From a virus, in IMG/VR virus record IMGVR_UViG_3300029985_000182, positions 1 through 20,490 of that record: DNA of 20,490 nucleotides. The stretch is one strand, 5' to 3'. The notes below the pieces were generated by a model, which did not search any database, was not told where the DNA came from, and was given only the letters and a program-made list of their open reading frames with translations. Below, piece by piece: positions 1 through 6,247 of the stretch. Numbering within the stretch: position 1 is the stretch's first letter; every line of letters begins with the position of its first letter. The position numbers and the translations under genes were made by a program.

Positions 1-4
1 TAAC

Positions 5-31
5 TCCTAACTTTAATCCATTAAGTTAGGA
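5..31. other. Stem-loop downstream of the scaffold-like gene
   Basis: A perfect 9-bp inverted repeat (TCCTAACTT at 5-13, AAGTTAGGA at 23-31) encloses a 9-base loop. It lies just beyond the stop of the scaffold-like gene, in the gap where a coat gene would be expected to begin further left. There is no T run on either side, so it does not look like a standard intrinsic terminator. It could be a processing or stability hairpin separating scaffold from coat expression, which is inference. Confidence 0.5.
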
Positions 32-52
32 CTCAGGAAATAGAATACCTGC

Positions 53-760
53 CTACGCTTTATACTTCATTTTCAAATCTCTCATAGACAAAGTATTACC
101 TGAATCCGTTCCGGTATTAGAAGGTCTTTGTTGAGATAAAGGGCTATTGGCATGTTTCATCTGTGAGGTGGCGTCGTTTGCCTTGATAGAGTCTGACAAA
201 CGTTTAATCTCATAAATGGCATCTTGAGGATTGAGAGAGCATAATTGCTCTATTTGGCCTAACTTAGACCGATGTTTAGCTAAGTCATATAGGACGTCAT
301 GGGAATTATCCACATATTCGGCTAGAAGCTGAACGACATTCGGATAGTATCTCATGTCGACATTGTTTGTGACGGCCTCAAAATCCTCATACTTATCTTT
401 CCCAGGGGCAATCTTTTCTTTGTAACTGTTAACAATGCGCTGCGCTATATCGGCATCCGCTTTCTCTTGGGCTTCACGAGTCCATTGATCGCGTTGACGA
501 GTTAGTTCTTCGCTGGTTAACCGCTTAACATCATCTTCCGACAATGATTTAGCGCTTTGAACGTGATTTGACTGCGGTGTTTGCTGAGCATATTGACTTT
601 GTTGTTGCCTTTTAAAGCTTTCAACCGCATCATGCTTTGCTCGTCCTACAATCTCATTAAGTTCTGATTGCTTAAAAATACGCTCTTGAGCTTGTTGAGC
701 AGTCTCTTGTCCCTGAGCCTGATTAGTATCAGACGCGTTATCCATAACGCTTTGTTCCAT
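53..760 (-). CDS. Putative capsid scaffolding protein
   Basis: This 235-residue protein is hydrophilic and mostly helical in character. Its N-terminal 65 residues are rich in Gln, Ala and Glu, a charged helical middle follows, and the C-terminus is a basic tail (SMRDLKMKYKA). That composition, with no catalytic motif, is typical of internal scaffolds. In P22 a short basic C-terminal helix of the scaffold binds the coat protein. Position supports the call: it is the last gene of the portal-to-scaffold run, where P22-like phages place scaffold just before coat. The ATG at 760 is preceded by a strong GGAAGGGA site; a second Met six codons in is possible. It could instead be another head-assembly protein, since identity rests on composition and gene order. 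Confidence 0.6.
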   Translation of the reverse strand: MEQSVMDNASDTNQAQGQETAQQAQERIFKQSELNEIVGRAKHDAVESFKRQQQSQYAQQTPQSNHVQSAKSLSEDDVKRLTSEELTRQRDQWTREAQEKADADIAQRIVNSYKEKIAPGKDKYEDFEAVTNNVDMRYYPNVVQLLAEYVDNSHDVLYDLAKHRSKLGQIEQLCSLNPQDAIYEIKRLSDSIKANDATSQMKHANSPLSQQRPSNTGTDSGNTLSMRDLKMKYKA

Positions 761-789
761 AACATTCCCTTCCAGCTATTTCCCCGCCA

Positions 790-916
790 CGGTAATACCC
801 TGAACTTACGATTGCAGGTCTTCGGATTATTACGCCATCACGCTAAAAACATTCCCCGCATAACGCGCGGGTCTCGTGTGAAAGTTGCAGTCCATTGCAC
901 CATTTGCGAATTTCAC
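790..916 (-). promoter_or_regulatory. Structured leader upstream of the scaffold-like gene
   Basis: The 314-base gap at 761-1074 holds no convincing minus-strand gene but contains three successive hairpins. One has an outer stem GTAATA/TATTAC (792-797 with 828-833) and an inner stem CCTG/CAGG (799-802 with 815-818). The second is CCCGC/GCGGG (855-859 with 867-871). The third is GTGAAA/TTTCAC (878-883 with 911-916). The block is GC-richer than its surroundings and ends about 30 bases before the scaffold start codon. It may be a 5' leader, a processed small RNA or a DNA site. No known riboswitch class was recognised. Confidence 0.45.
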
Positions 917-1040
917 AAGTCGACTTTAGCCGCTTAAAGGTTATTGAACAACATGTTATCTCCCTATCGGTGAATGAATCTTAGCTTGTAGTACATATAG
1001 GTAATTAAGTAACTGGAATAGATAAAAGGAATGAAATATT

Positions 1041-1088
1041 ATGAATGAGCTATTTATGATAATTAAGGATAATTATGCTTATAGTTGA
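1041..1088 (+). CDS. Possible 15-codon upstream ORF of the HTH gene
   Basis: An ATG at 1041, preceded by AAAGGA, opens a 15-codon frame that stops at 1086-1088, 14 bases inside the following gene. The overlap would allow translational coupling with the HTH protein at 1075. There is no homology evidence, and an AT-rich leader can produce such a frame by chance. Confidence 0.25.
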   Translation: MNELFMIIKDNYAYS

Positions 1089-1269
1089 TGGCGTGAAATA
1101 TATAACCGAAAAAGAAATAGCGTCTCGCTATGGATTATCTGTCTCATGGTTTAGAAAAGCGCGATATGCTAAAAAATGTCCCAGCCATTGTACGCTTAAT
1201 GGCAAGGTGTTTTACGATCCTGAGTTGGTACAAATATGGTTTAAAGATAATCTAAAGATAATTAAATGA
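1075..1269 (+). CDS. AlpA/excisionase-like small HTH DNA-binding protein
   Basis: This 64-residue protein reads as a MerR-like winged-helix fold of the AlpA/excisionase kind. The segment ITEKEIASRYGLSVSWFRKA (about residues 10-29) is the helix-turn-helix. A short basic beta turn (NGKVFYDP) follows, then a terminal helix (ELVQIWFKDNLK). Such proteins recruit or repress recombination or act as transcription regulators. It sits alone on the plus strand, opposite the late operon, with AAGGA seven bases before ATG and a terminator-like hairpin just after the stop. No integrase is visible near it, so whether it is an excisionase or a regulator cannot be decided. Confidence 0.65.
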   Translation: MLIVDGVKYITEKEIASRYGLSVSWFRKARYAKKCPSHCTLNGKVFYDPELVQIWFKDNLKIIK

Positions 1270-1271
1270 AA

Positions 1272-1311
1272 TTCTGGGCTTATTAAAAAGGAAGAAAAAT
1301 AAAGCCCAGAA
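1272..1311. terminator. Convergent terminator-like hairpin
   Basis: TTCTGGGCT (1272-1280) pairs perfectly with AGCCCAGAA (1303-1311), extended inward by TATT/AATA. The loop is purine-rich on the plus strand and pyrimidine-rich on the minus strand. The hairpin lies between the plus-strand HTH gene and the stop of the minus-strand gene at 1324, where a bidirectional terminator would be expected. The downstream U tracts are short on both sides, so efficiency may be modest. Confidence 0.5.
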
Positions 1312-1323
1312 AGTTTGTAACAC

Positions 1324-2151
1324 TTATAAAACTGAATAACCAATTAATAATGTGCCATTTAAAGCGGTTGCAGCAGTGTTGTTATAAATGGTTAGCGTAC
1401 TGGTACCGCTTCCTGCTGTTGCCTTCAATGTAATGTTTTCAGTAGTATTGGTTCCACCCATTATTGTGAGCAAAATAACAGAAGAGGTAGTAATCAACGT
1501 GTTTGTCCAGGTTATCGCATAACTAGCACCACCTGCTGTCGATAATGAAGAGGTCGTAATAACGCCAGCATTACCACTAGCAGTTACGGCATTCCCAGCT
1601 TCCGTGCCATTGGCTTTTACTAAGGTGATTTGACCCGCTCCAGTCAAGACATTGGCTGCGTTGTTAAGCATTACAGCGGTAGATGCAATTCCAGCATCTT
1701 GGACTGTTCCTGTAACATCAACAAAGCTTGCCAAATGTCCTACAGTTGGAGCAGCGGACAACATAACTACATTGGTTTTCGCAGCGTTTGATGGCAGATA
1801 ACCAGAGTCTTTGATTTGACCTGTAGTTCCGTTAAACACTGCAAAATCACCGGAAACAACAGGCAGTAAAACATTCCCTGGACTTACAGTCTCTACCAAA
1901 GTGATTACACCACTATTGCTTATACTTACAGTAAATACGCCATAAGTCCCTACTTTGGTGACATTGTTAAAGCTATATAACACTTGTAAAACATCGGTAG
2001 AGGCAATTGGATTAGATTCAAGATTAACTGAATTAAGGTATCCAGCAGCAGTAATTGTCGCCAGATTATCACCAAAAACGGCAAATTTTTGATTTGGAAA
2101 TACTCCTACCATCCCAGGCTGTTGAATTGGTAATTGATAAATTGTTGTCAT
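1324..2151 (-). CDS. Repeat-containing probable virion surface or fibre protein
   Basis: The 275-residue sequence is rich in Thr, Ser, Val, Gly and Ala, with almost no Cys and few charges, as in beta-rich virion proteins. Three related units are visible at residues 23-39, 103-119 and 140-156 (FAVFNGTTGQIKDSGYL type, ending in a Gly-Tyr-Leu or Gly-Ile-Ala turn). The C-terminal 60 residues (from about 215) alternate hydrophobic and Thr/Ser residues, consistent with a beta sandwich. It lies between portal and scaffold in the head gene cluster, so a head decoration, head fibre or tail-spike-associated protein is likely. No enzymatic motif was recognised. Confidence 0.6.
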   Translation of the reverse strand: MTTIYQLPIQQPGMVGVFPNQKFAVFGDNLATITAAGYLNSVNLESNPIASTDVLQVLYSFNNVTKVGTYGVFTVSISNSGVITLVETVSPGNVLLPVVSGDFAVFNGTTGQIKDSGYLPSNAAKTNVVMLSAAPTVGHLASFVDVTGTVQDAGIASTAVMLNNAANVLTGAGQITLVKANGTEAGNAVTASGNAGVITTSSLSTAGGASYAITWTNTLITTSSVILLTIMGGTNTTENITLKATAGSGTSTLTIYNNTAATALNGTLLIGYSVL

Positions 2152-2160
2152 GGCTTATCC

Positions 2161-2364
2161 TTAAGCTTTACGTGGCGTTAGAACATCGTTACGCTTCCAG
2201 TTGGATTGACTTGGTATGTTTTTACCCATCTTTCCATTGTGGCCTTCGGTATCTGCGCGAGTAGTATCGCCTTTACGCTGTTTAACTCTCTCAATACCCT
2301 GTTGATGATTTTCCTTAACCATTCGATTATCAATCATTCCTTCCATCGGTTTGTATTTACTCAT
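2161..2364 (-). CDS. Small basic hypothetical phage protein
   Basis: A 67-residue, very hydrophilic protein rich in Lys, Arg, Asn and Asp, starting MSKYKPMEG. It has no membrane segment or Cys pair and is probably largely unstructured. AAGGAC precedes the ATG at a good distance. It is part of the minus-strand head cluster, nine bases before the 275-residue gene. I do not recognise the family; location suggests a minor virion or assembly protein. Confidence 0.6.
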   Translation of the reverse strand: MSKYKPMEGMIDNRMVKENHQQGIERVKQRKGDTTRADTEGHNGKMGKNIPSQSNWKRNDVLTPRKA

Positions 2365-2392
2365 TTTAATGTCCTTATTAAATGATTAAGTT

Positions 2393-2608
2393 CTAAAATA
2401 TACTGTAAGAGTTTTCGTCTATCTGGCCATCACCACCATAACTTCTGCAATTGTAATTTTTAAGGCTATCTCTAAATTCATTGGGTAATTTTGATTCAAG
2501 TTGACGGTCTAATTGCTTTGTCTGCCAATTAATAAATGTTTTGTTGCACTTTCTGAGCTTGGTCTTTTTAACCTCAGGCTGTTCCTCATCTAAAGAATCA
2601 TTCTTCAT
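2393..2608 (-). CDS. Small charged hypothetical phage protein
   Basis: A 71-residue protein with an acidic start, a Lys/Arg-rich middle (KKTKLRKCNKTFINWQTKQL) and a polar C-terminus ending in Tyr-Ser-Ile-Phe. Its ATG overlaps the stop of the preceding gene (ATGA), and GGGAAG lies upstream, so it is probably translationally coupled. Family not recognised. Confidence 0.6.
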   Translation of the reverse strand: MKNDSLDEEQPEVKKTKLRKCNKTFINWQTKQLDRQLESKLPNEFRDSLKNYNCRSYGGDGQIDENSYSIF

Positions 2609-2784
2609 TTTTTTAACTTCCCTAATGTTTTAGCAAGTGAAACTTCCTTGCGGATTGTGGGATTCTTGCTTTTAGCGGCTTTAGCCATTTTTTTGGTAGG
2701 GATTTTTTTGCCTTCTGGAACGCCTAATTCACGATGTAGTTTTCCTTTGTGTTTTATAGCGCCTTTAATCCACTTCTCAGCCAT
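2605..2784 (-). CDS. Conserved small basic phage protein (MAEKWI type)
   Basis: A 59-residue Lys-rich protein of a kind common in phage head clusters: it begins MAEKWIKGAIKHKG, then a conserved short segment about a small hydrophobic turn (LGVPEGKKIP), then Lys/Ala helices. I placed the start at 2784, not at the longer in-frame option, because a perfect AAGGAG lies seven bases upstream of this ATG and the preceding gene's stop is one base before it. Function is not established; virion location or DNA contact inside the head is a plausible guess. Confidence 0.75.
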   Translation of the reverse strand: MAEKWIKGAIKHKGKLHRELGVPEGKKIPTKKMAKAAKSKNPTIRKEVSLAKTLGKLKK

Positions 2785-2785
2785 T

Positions 2786-3058
2786 TTATGCTCCTTGCGA
2801 TATCTTGGCAACATCGTCAGCAATAGCGCTGCCTGCGGCACTTACTGCGTCGTTTGTAAGGGATCCCACCAGATTTAATGAAGGCTCTAATATGGCAATC
2901 GCTTTTGGTGACTTTGCCTCTAAAAGAGACTCAATCTTAGAAATCAAAAGTTGAGCTTCTTTTTCAACCTGAGCAACTATTTCAGGTTCTTCCTGAATTA
3001 ATAAGTTTTCAAGAAGAGTTAGTAAATGACTACCAATAAATGTAAATAGCATTTGCAT
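2786..3058 (-). CDS. Small helical hypothetical protein
   Basis: A 90-residue protein with a hydrophobic N-terminal stretch (LFTFIGSHLLTLLENLLI), an acidic amphipathic helix region and an Ala-rich C-terminus. The chosen ATG at 3058 has AGGGA upstream; a TTG three codons earlier would be the only longer option. The N-terminal stretch could be a membrane helix or a buried assembly helix. It is embedded between basic small genes in the portal-scaffold interval. Family not recognised. Confidence 0.6.
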   Translation of the reverse strand: MQMLFTFIGSHLLTLLENLLIQEEPEIVAQVEKEAQLLISKIESLLEAKSPKAIAILEPSLNLVGSLTNDAVSAAGSAIADDVAKISQGA

Positions 3059-3060
3059 AA

Positions 3061-3315
3061 TTAACAATCCCTTTTCATGCTTATTTTCTTTTTCATATCT
3101 TTTTTAAGATTCGATTTAGGTTTTACCGCAGGAACTGTATCGCCAACAATACGCTCTTTGGTTTCTTTGCGCCGTGTCTTGTTAGTGTCTTTGGCAACGG
3201 GTTTGACCGATTTTTCAACAGATTTAAAGGCTTTTTTCGTTACTTTTTCGCCACGCCTGTCATAAGGGTCTTTATCTATGGCGTTGTTTCTTTCTTTTTT
3301 TCGTTCTCTATCCAT
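3061..3315 (-). CDS. Highly basic small hypothetical protein
   Basis: An 84-residue protein dominated by Lys, Arg, Glu and Asp (for example MDRERKKERNNAID), with no hydrophobic core of note, so probably extended and nucleic-acid- or capsid-binding. Its first 40 bases overlap the end of the upstream gene (3276-3449) in another frame. Its stop lies two bases before the next gene. The start has only a weak GGA site, suggesting reliance on coupling. Confidence 0.55.
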   Translation of the reverse strand: MDRERKKERNNAIDKDPYDRRGEKVTKKAFKSVEKSVKPVAKDTNKTRRKETKERIVGDTVPAVKPKSNLKKDMKKKISMKRDC

Positions 3316-3449
3316 TTTTCCATGCGCTCCAAGCGGTGATGAATTGCCTGTAGTGAGTCAACCAGACATTGCGTTGCCTGATTAAATTCGGCTTCAGACA
3401 CTTTCATAATTTCAATTGCAGCATTTAGCCTGCTTTCCAAGTCATTCAT
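3276..3449 (-). CDS. 57-residue coiled-coil-like small protein
   Basis: Read directly from the frame: MNDLESRLNAAIEIMKVSEA, continuing through a helical heptad-like stretch to a basic end (EKWIENEKKKETTP). It is amphipathic throughout and likely a short coiled coil. The ATG overlaps the previous gene's stop by four bases, and its own 3' end overlaps the next gene by 40 bases. Both flanks being coupled to clear neighbours supports translation. Confidence 0.55.
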   Translation of the reverse strand: MNDLESRLNAAIEIMKVSEAEFNQATQCLVDSLQAIHHRLERMEKWIENEKKKETTP

Positions 3450-3562
3450 TTCATGCAGTCTTTTTTAATTTTCTTTTTCATCATCTTCATATCTTCACGG
3501 GCGTCCATGTGTTTTTCCATTTTTTTGGCACGAGATTTAATGTCTTTTTTCTTCATCTTCAT
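3446..3562 (-). CDS. 38-residue Lys/Met-rich micro-protein
   Basis: This frame encodes 38 residues, almost half of them Lys or Met (MKMKKKDIKSRAKKMEKHMD, then a further Lys/Met-rich helix). GGGGAAG upstream of the ATG is a strong binding site, and both ends form ATGA-type overlaps with neighbouring genes. It is probably a single basic helix that binds nucleic acid or a capsid partner. No family is recognised. Confidence 0.5.
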   Translation of the reverse strand: MKMKKKDIKSRAKKMEKHMDAREDMKMMKKKIKKDCMK

Positions 3563-3708
3563 TTTTTCTTCCCCTTCTTTTTACCTTGTTTTGCTTCTGA
3601 GAACGCAATCGCTATGGCCTGATTGCGTGGTTTTTTTGCATTCATTTCTGTCGCAATATTCTCACCGAATTTTTTAGTGCCTGATTTTGCACCTTTATTT
3701 AATGGCAT
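3559..3708 (-). CDS. DUF6496-like small basic phage protein
   Basis: This frame encodes 49 residues starting MPLNKGAKSGTKKFGENIAT, then NAKKPRNQAIAIAFSEAK and a Lys-rich tail. The pattern of N-terminal Lys/Gly/Ser, a central basic Pro-x-x-Gln-Ala-Ile-Ala-Ile-Ala helix and a basic tail resembles the DUF6496 type seen in many phages and some bacteria. Function unknown; a small DNA- or virion-associated protein is possible. It shares an ATGA overlap with the next gene. Confidence 0.65.
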   Translation of the reverse strand: MPLNKGAKSGTKKFGENIATEMNAKKPRNQAIAIAFSEAKQGKKKGKKK

Positions 3709-3716
3709 CGCTGTTC

Positions 3717-3887
3717 CTATTTCTTATTAGCCCAAACGGTTTCATACAAACCACGGCGTTCAGCAGGGTTCGCACCATCCATATGCTTTCGCACTTGGTT
3801 CTCGAGCTGGCAATCATTGAGCTTGTAGGTCTTTTTAAGTTCGCTTGGAGTGGCATCTCTTAAATCATTCCACCTTATTTTGCTCAT
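3717..3887 (-). CDS. Small hypothetical phage protein
   Basis: 56 residues starting MSKIRWNDLRDATPSELKKT, then a polar helical region with NPAERRGLYETVW near the end. I chose the ATG at 3887 because GGAG lies about seven bases upstream; a longer in-frame Met would remove that site. Its start overlaps the end of the preceding gene by 23 bases. Family not recognised. Confidence 0.6.
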   Translation of the reverse strand: MSKIRWNDLRDATPSELKKTYKLNDCQLENQVRKHMDGANPAERRGLYETVWANKK

Positions 3888-4098
3888 TTTTATCTCCATT
3901 ATTTAATGATTTTTGTAAATACTTAATAAAATCCTGGATGTCTTCATCTGAAAATGACATTGCATCATAAGGCTGATTATATTCTTTTTGCTCACAAACA
4001 AAAGAAAACCCCCCGGCAATAGGTGAATCAAAAGATATTCCAGTTTTCATTTTATCTTCTACAAATAATTTGCCAACTGATACGAGTAATTTATGCAT
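3865..4098 (-). CDS. Small acidic hypothetical protein after the portal gene
   Basis: 77 residues starting MHKLLVSVGKLFVEDKMKTG, with a beta-like middle (GGFSFVCEQKEYNQPYD) and an acidic C-terminal helix (SDEDIQDFIKYLQKSL). The start at 4098 overlaps the last eight bases of the portal gene, with AAAGGA upstream. A Met nine codons earlier is possible but lies deep in the portal frame. No family recognised. Confidence 0.6.
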   Translation of the reverse strand: MHKLLVSVGKLFVEDKMKTGISFDSPIAGGFSFVCEQKEYNQPYDAMSFSDEDIQDFIKYLQKSLNNGDKNEQNKVE

Positions 4099-6187
4099 GA
4101 TGTCTTTTTTCCTTTGGTTTTTCATGTATTTTATGATGAGTTTCTATTTTTTCCTTGATATGCCGGTGATTCATATCTTTGTTTTTAAGTTGTAAATCGA
4201 CCTGCTTTGCAAAACGCTCAGTCATTGCCTTCACTATCTGTACATTAGCAGATTGTTGGCCTAACCGTAAATCTGCGAGCACTTTTCTCTCATCCTGTTG
4301 TAATTTAGCCATATCAATCGCAAACTTCTGCTGATTGGCCTGTCCCTGTTGCTGTAATTTAGCCATATCAACCTGTGCTTTGATTGCCGCAGGATTTTGT
4401 TGCGCCTGTTGTTGTGCGGCCTGTTTCTCCTGTTGATATTCCTGTAACCATTCATCAGTAAGTGATTTAAGTTGCTCAACCCCTTTTCCTTCCATATTAT
4501 CCAATACAAAGTTCAAGCCTTTCTCAGCAATAAATTGCGCAAATAATGGTGACATACCCATCATCTCTTTGACCATCATAATAGTTCTTGATTTCTGTAC
4601 CTGGAAACTTGCTCCGGCTTTAACTGTTACATTCATAACATTGGTATCAAAGTCCATTGGTATGCCTTGCGGCTGATTAATTCTGACAAATTGCCGTTTT
4701 CCATCTTCGTCTAATATCGGTATTGAGCGAGAAGTTGTAAAGTATTTGGGCATTAGGTTTAAATAGATTTCAGCGACTCTTTGAAATCCCTGTAAGCACC
4801 CTACAATATAAGGCATAGCGGTAGCATTTGACTGGCTTGCAGCCTCGACTATAGCAATTCCTGAGAGCTGATTATTATTAATACCAAGACTAGCATCATA
4901 AGAGCCAAGTACATTTTGTATAAGGGAATCAGCTCCTGTAAAAGCCTGTGCAATTTCAGGAGGAGCAGGAATGCGGTTGACTTCACGGATTGGATTAGCA
5001 ATTGGCATCTCGGGATTAGATTCATGTACAGAATTGTAGACAAGAACTGATTCTTTTTGAGTATCCTTGTAAGCCTGTAAAAACTCCTCCTCTTTAGGTA
5101 AAGCCTCTTTTGCCACCATGAACTTATGCTGTACCGTATTTTCGATTTCATTCGCCCATGAAATACCCGCATAGTTTTTAAGGCGTTGCGCACCTTTGGC
5201 ATGATAAACATACGGTCTTGTTACCTGTCTTATGTTGCCGTTCTTAGGAGTTTTAATCATTAATGAATGGCCGTCAATAAAGACAAGCGGTAGATGTGCG
5301 AAATCCGTTTCTTCATATTCCAGGATTTGATTTTCGATAAGACGATATCGGCAGATTGTGTCTATATTAGTTTTTCTGGGCTTGCCAACAATAGAAGGGG
5401 GAACTGTTATATCATTCCATGTATCAATCATTTTTCTATATTGGGAAGTTGTCATTACCCGACCATCGCGAATCTGAACAATCGTTTCTGCTTTCTTTTT
5501 TTTCTCGTAGTAATCGGCTACCACTATAATTTGACTGTTGTCGTTCAAATAAGACCAGTTAAAGCCGGCAAAATCACGTCTGAAACTTAAATTTTCAAGC
5601 TTCGTGTCAGGATTTTCTTCCATGAATTCTTCTTTATCTTTCGGGAATAACTGGAAGCAAAATTGGCCATCACCTTTATGTGAGAAACGGGCCAGTTTAT
5701 CGAAACCTGTCAGCGTAGGTTCTTGACGTTCAATCCGAATCACCTGATTCATAGACATTGGATGTTCGTAATCGGTAAATACTTTTATTGTGCTAAAGCC
5801 ACCGGAAAGTAAATCTTTATAAACTTCATAGCGCGTATGTTCATTATTATCGTCCATGAAAACATGCTTTAAATGCTGCTCAACTACTTTTATGGTGATC
5901 GGATCGGCTTTATCTTCATCAAATGCGTTGACCTCAATATCAGGTTCCTGTTTGGAGAACTCACCTAATAAACGGCTGATATAAGCTTCTAATACATTAA
6001 ATTCAAGTTGAGGGCGACCAATGGTTTGAAGCAACGTGATCTCATCTTCTTTCAATGAAGAGTCAAAAACAAAGCGTCTAAATTCATTGTAGCGATCATA
6101 ATTGTCTTTGAAATAATCATGCGCATTACGAACTTTCTTTTTTATACGTGCAAGATTATCTTGATAGCGTTTTGCTACGTCCTTCAT
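4091..6187 (-). CDS. P22-like portal protein
   Basis: The portal forms the dodecameric ring at one capsid vertex through which DNA enters and leaves and to which the tail attaches. The 698-residue length is close to that of P22 (about 725). The N-terminal 90 residues read as the P22-type portal start (FRRFVFDSSLKEDEITLLQT, then GRPQLEFNVLEAYISRLLGEF). A mixed core follows. From about residue 590 there is a long Gln/Ala/Lys helix with two AKLQQ repeats, matching the C-terminal barrel helix of P22-family portals, and the tail is His/Lys-rich. GGAAGGAG precedes the ATG, and a small hairpin sits just upstream of that site. It is encoded directly downstream of the large terminase, the usual order. 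Confidence 0.92.
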   Translation of the reverse strand: MKDVAKRYQDNLARIKKKVRNAHDYFKDNYDRYNEFRRFVFDSSLKEDEITLLQTIGRPQLEFNVLEAYISRLLGEFSKQEPDIEVNAFDEDKADPITIKVVEQHLKHVFMDDNNEHTRYEVYKDLLSGGFSTIKVFTDYEHPMSMNQVIRIERQEPTLTGFDKLARFSHKGDGQFCFQLFPKDKEEFMEENPDTKLENLSFRRDFAGFNWSYLNDNSQIIVVADYYEKKKKAETIVQIRDGRVMTTSQYRKMIDTWNDITVPPSIVGKPRKTNIDTICRYRLIENQILEYEETDFAHLPLVFIDGHSLMIKTPKNGNIRQVTRPYVYHAKGAQRLKNYAGISWANEIENTVQHKFMVAKEALPKEEEFLQAYKDTQKESVLVYNSVHESNPEMPIANPIREVNRIPAPPEIAQAFTGADSLIQNVLGSYDASLGINNNQLSGIAIVEAASQSNATAMPYIVGCLQGFQRVAEIYLNLMPKYFTTSRSIPILDEDGKRQFVRINQPQGIPMDFDTNVMNVTVKAGASFQVQKSRTIMMVKEMMGMSPLFAQFIAEKGLNFVLDNMEGKGVEQLKSLTDEWLQEYQQEKQAAQQQAQQNPAAIKAQVDMAKLQQQGQANQQKFAIDMAKLQQDERKVLADLRLGQQSANVQIVKAMTERFAKQVDLQLKNKDMNHRHIKEKIETHHKIHEKPKEKRHHA

Positions 6188-6204
6188 TGCTGTAGCTCCT
6201 TCCA

Positions 6205-6219
6205 GGGAAATCCTTTCCC
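6205..6219 (-). promoter_or_regulatory. Hairpin next to the portal ribosome binding site
   Basis: A perfect six-bp stem (GGGAAA 6205-6210, TTTCCC 6214-6219) with a three-base loop sits two bases before the GGAAGGAG site (6196-6203) of the portal gene, in the 60-base gap after the large terminase. No U run follows, so it is not a simple terminator. It may tune portal translation or mark mRNA processing. Confidence 0.4.
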
Positions 6220-6247
6220 CGCTTGAATTTATTGTATCTTAATTAAT

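Noticed and set aside
668-937. Plus-strand 89-codon frame across the scaffold start and leader
   Set aside because: It reads through the structured block and the antisense of the scaffold N-terminus; no binding site, so treated as noncoding.
3061-3065. TTG start three codons before the 2786-3058 gene
   Set aside because: The downstream ATG has an adequate AGGGA site and the extension would add only three residues.
4849-5211. Minus-strand 120-codon frame inside the portal gene
   Set aside because: Out-of-frame overlap within a well-supported portal gene, with no binding site or recognisable feature.
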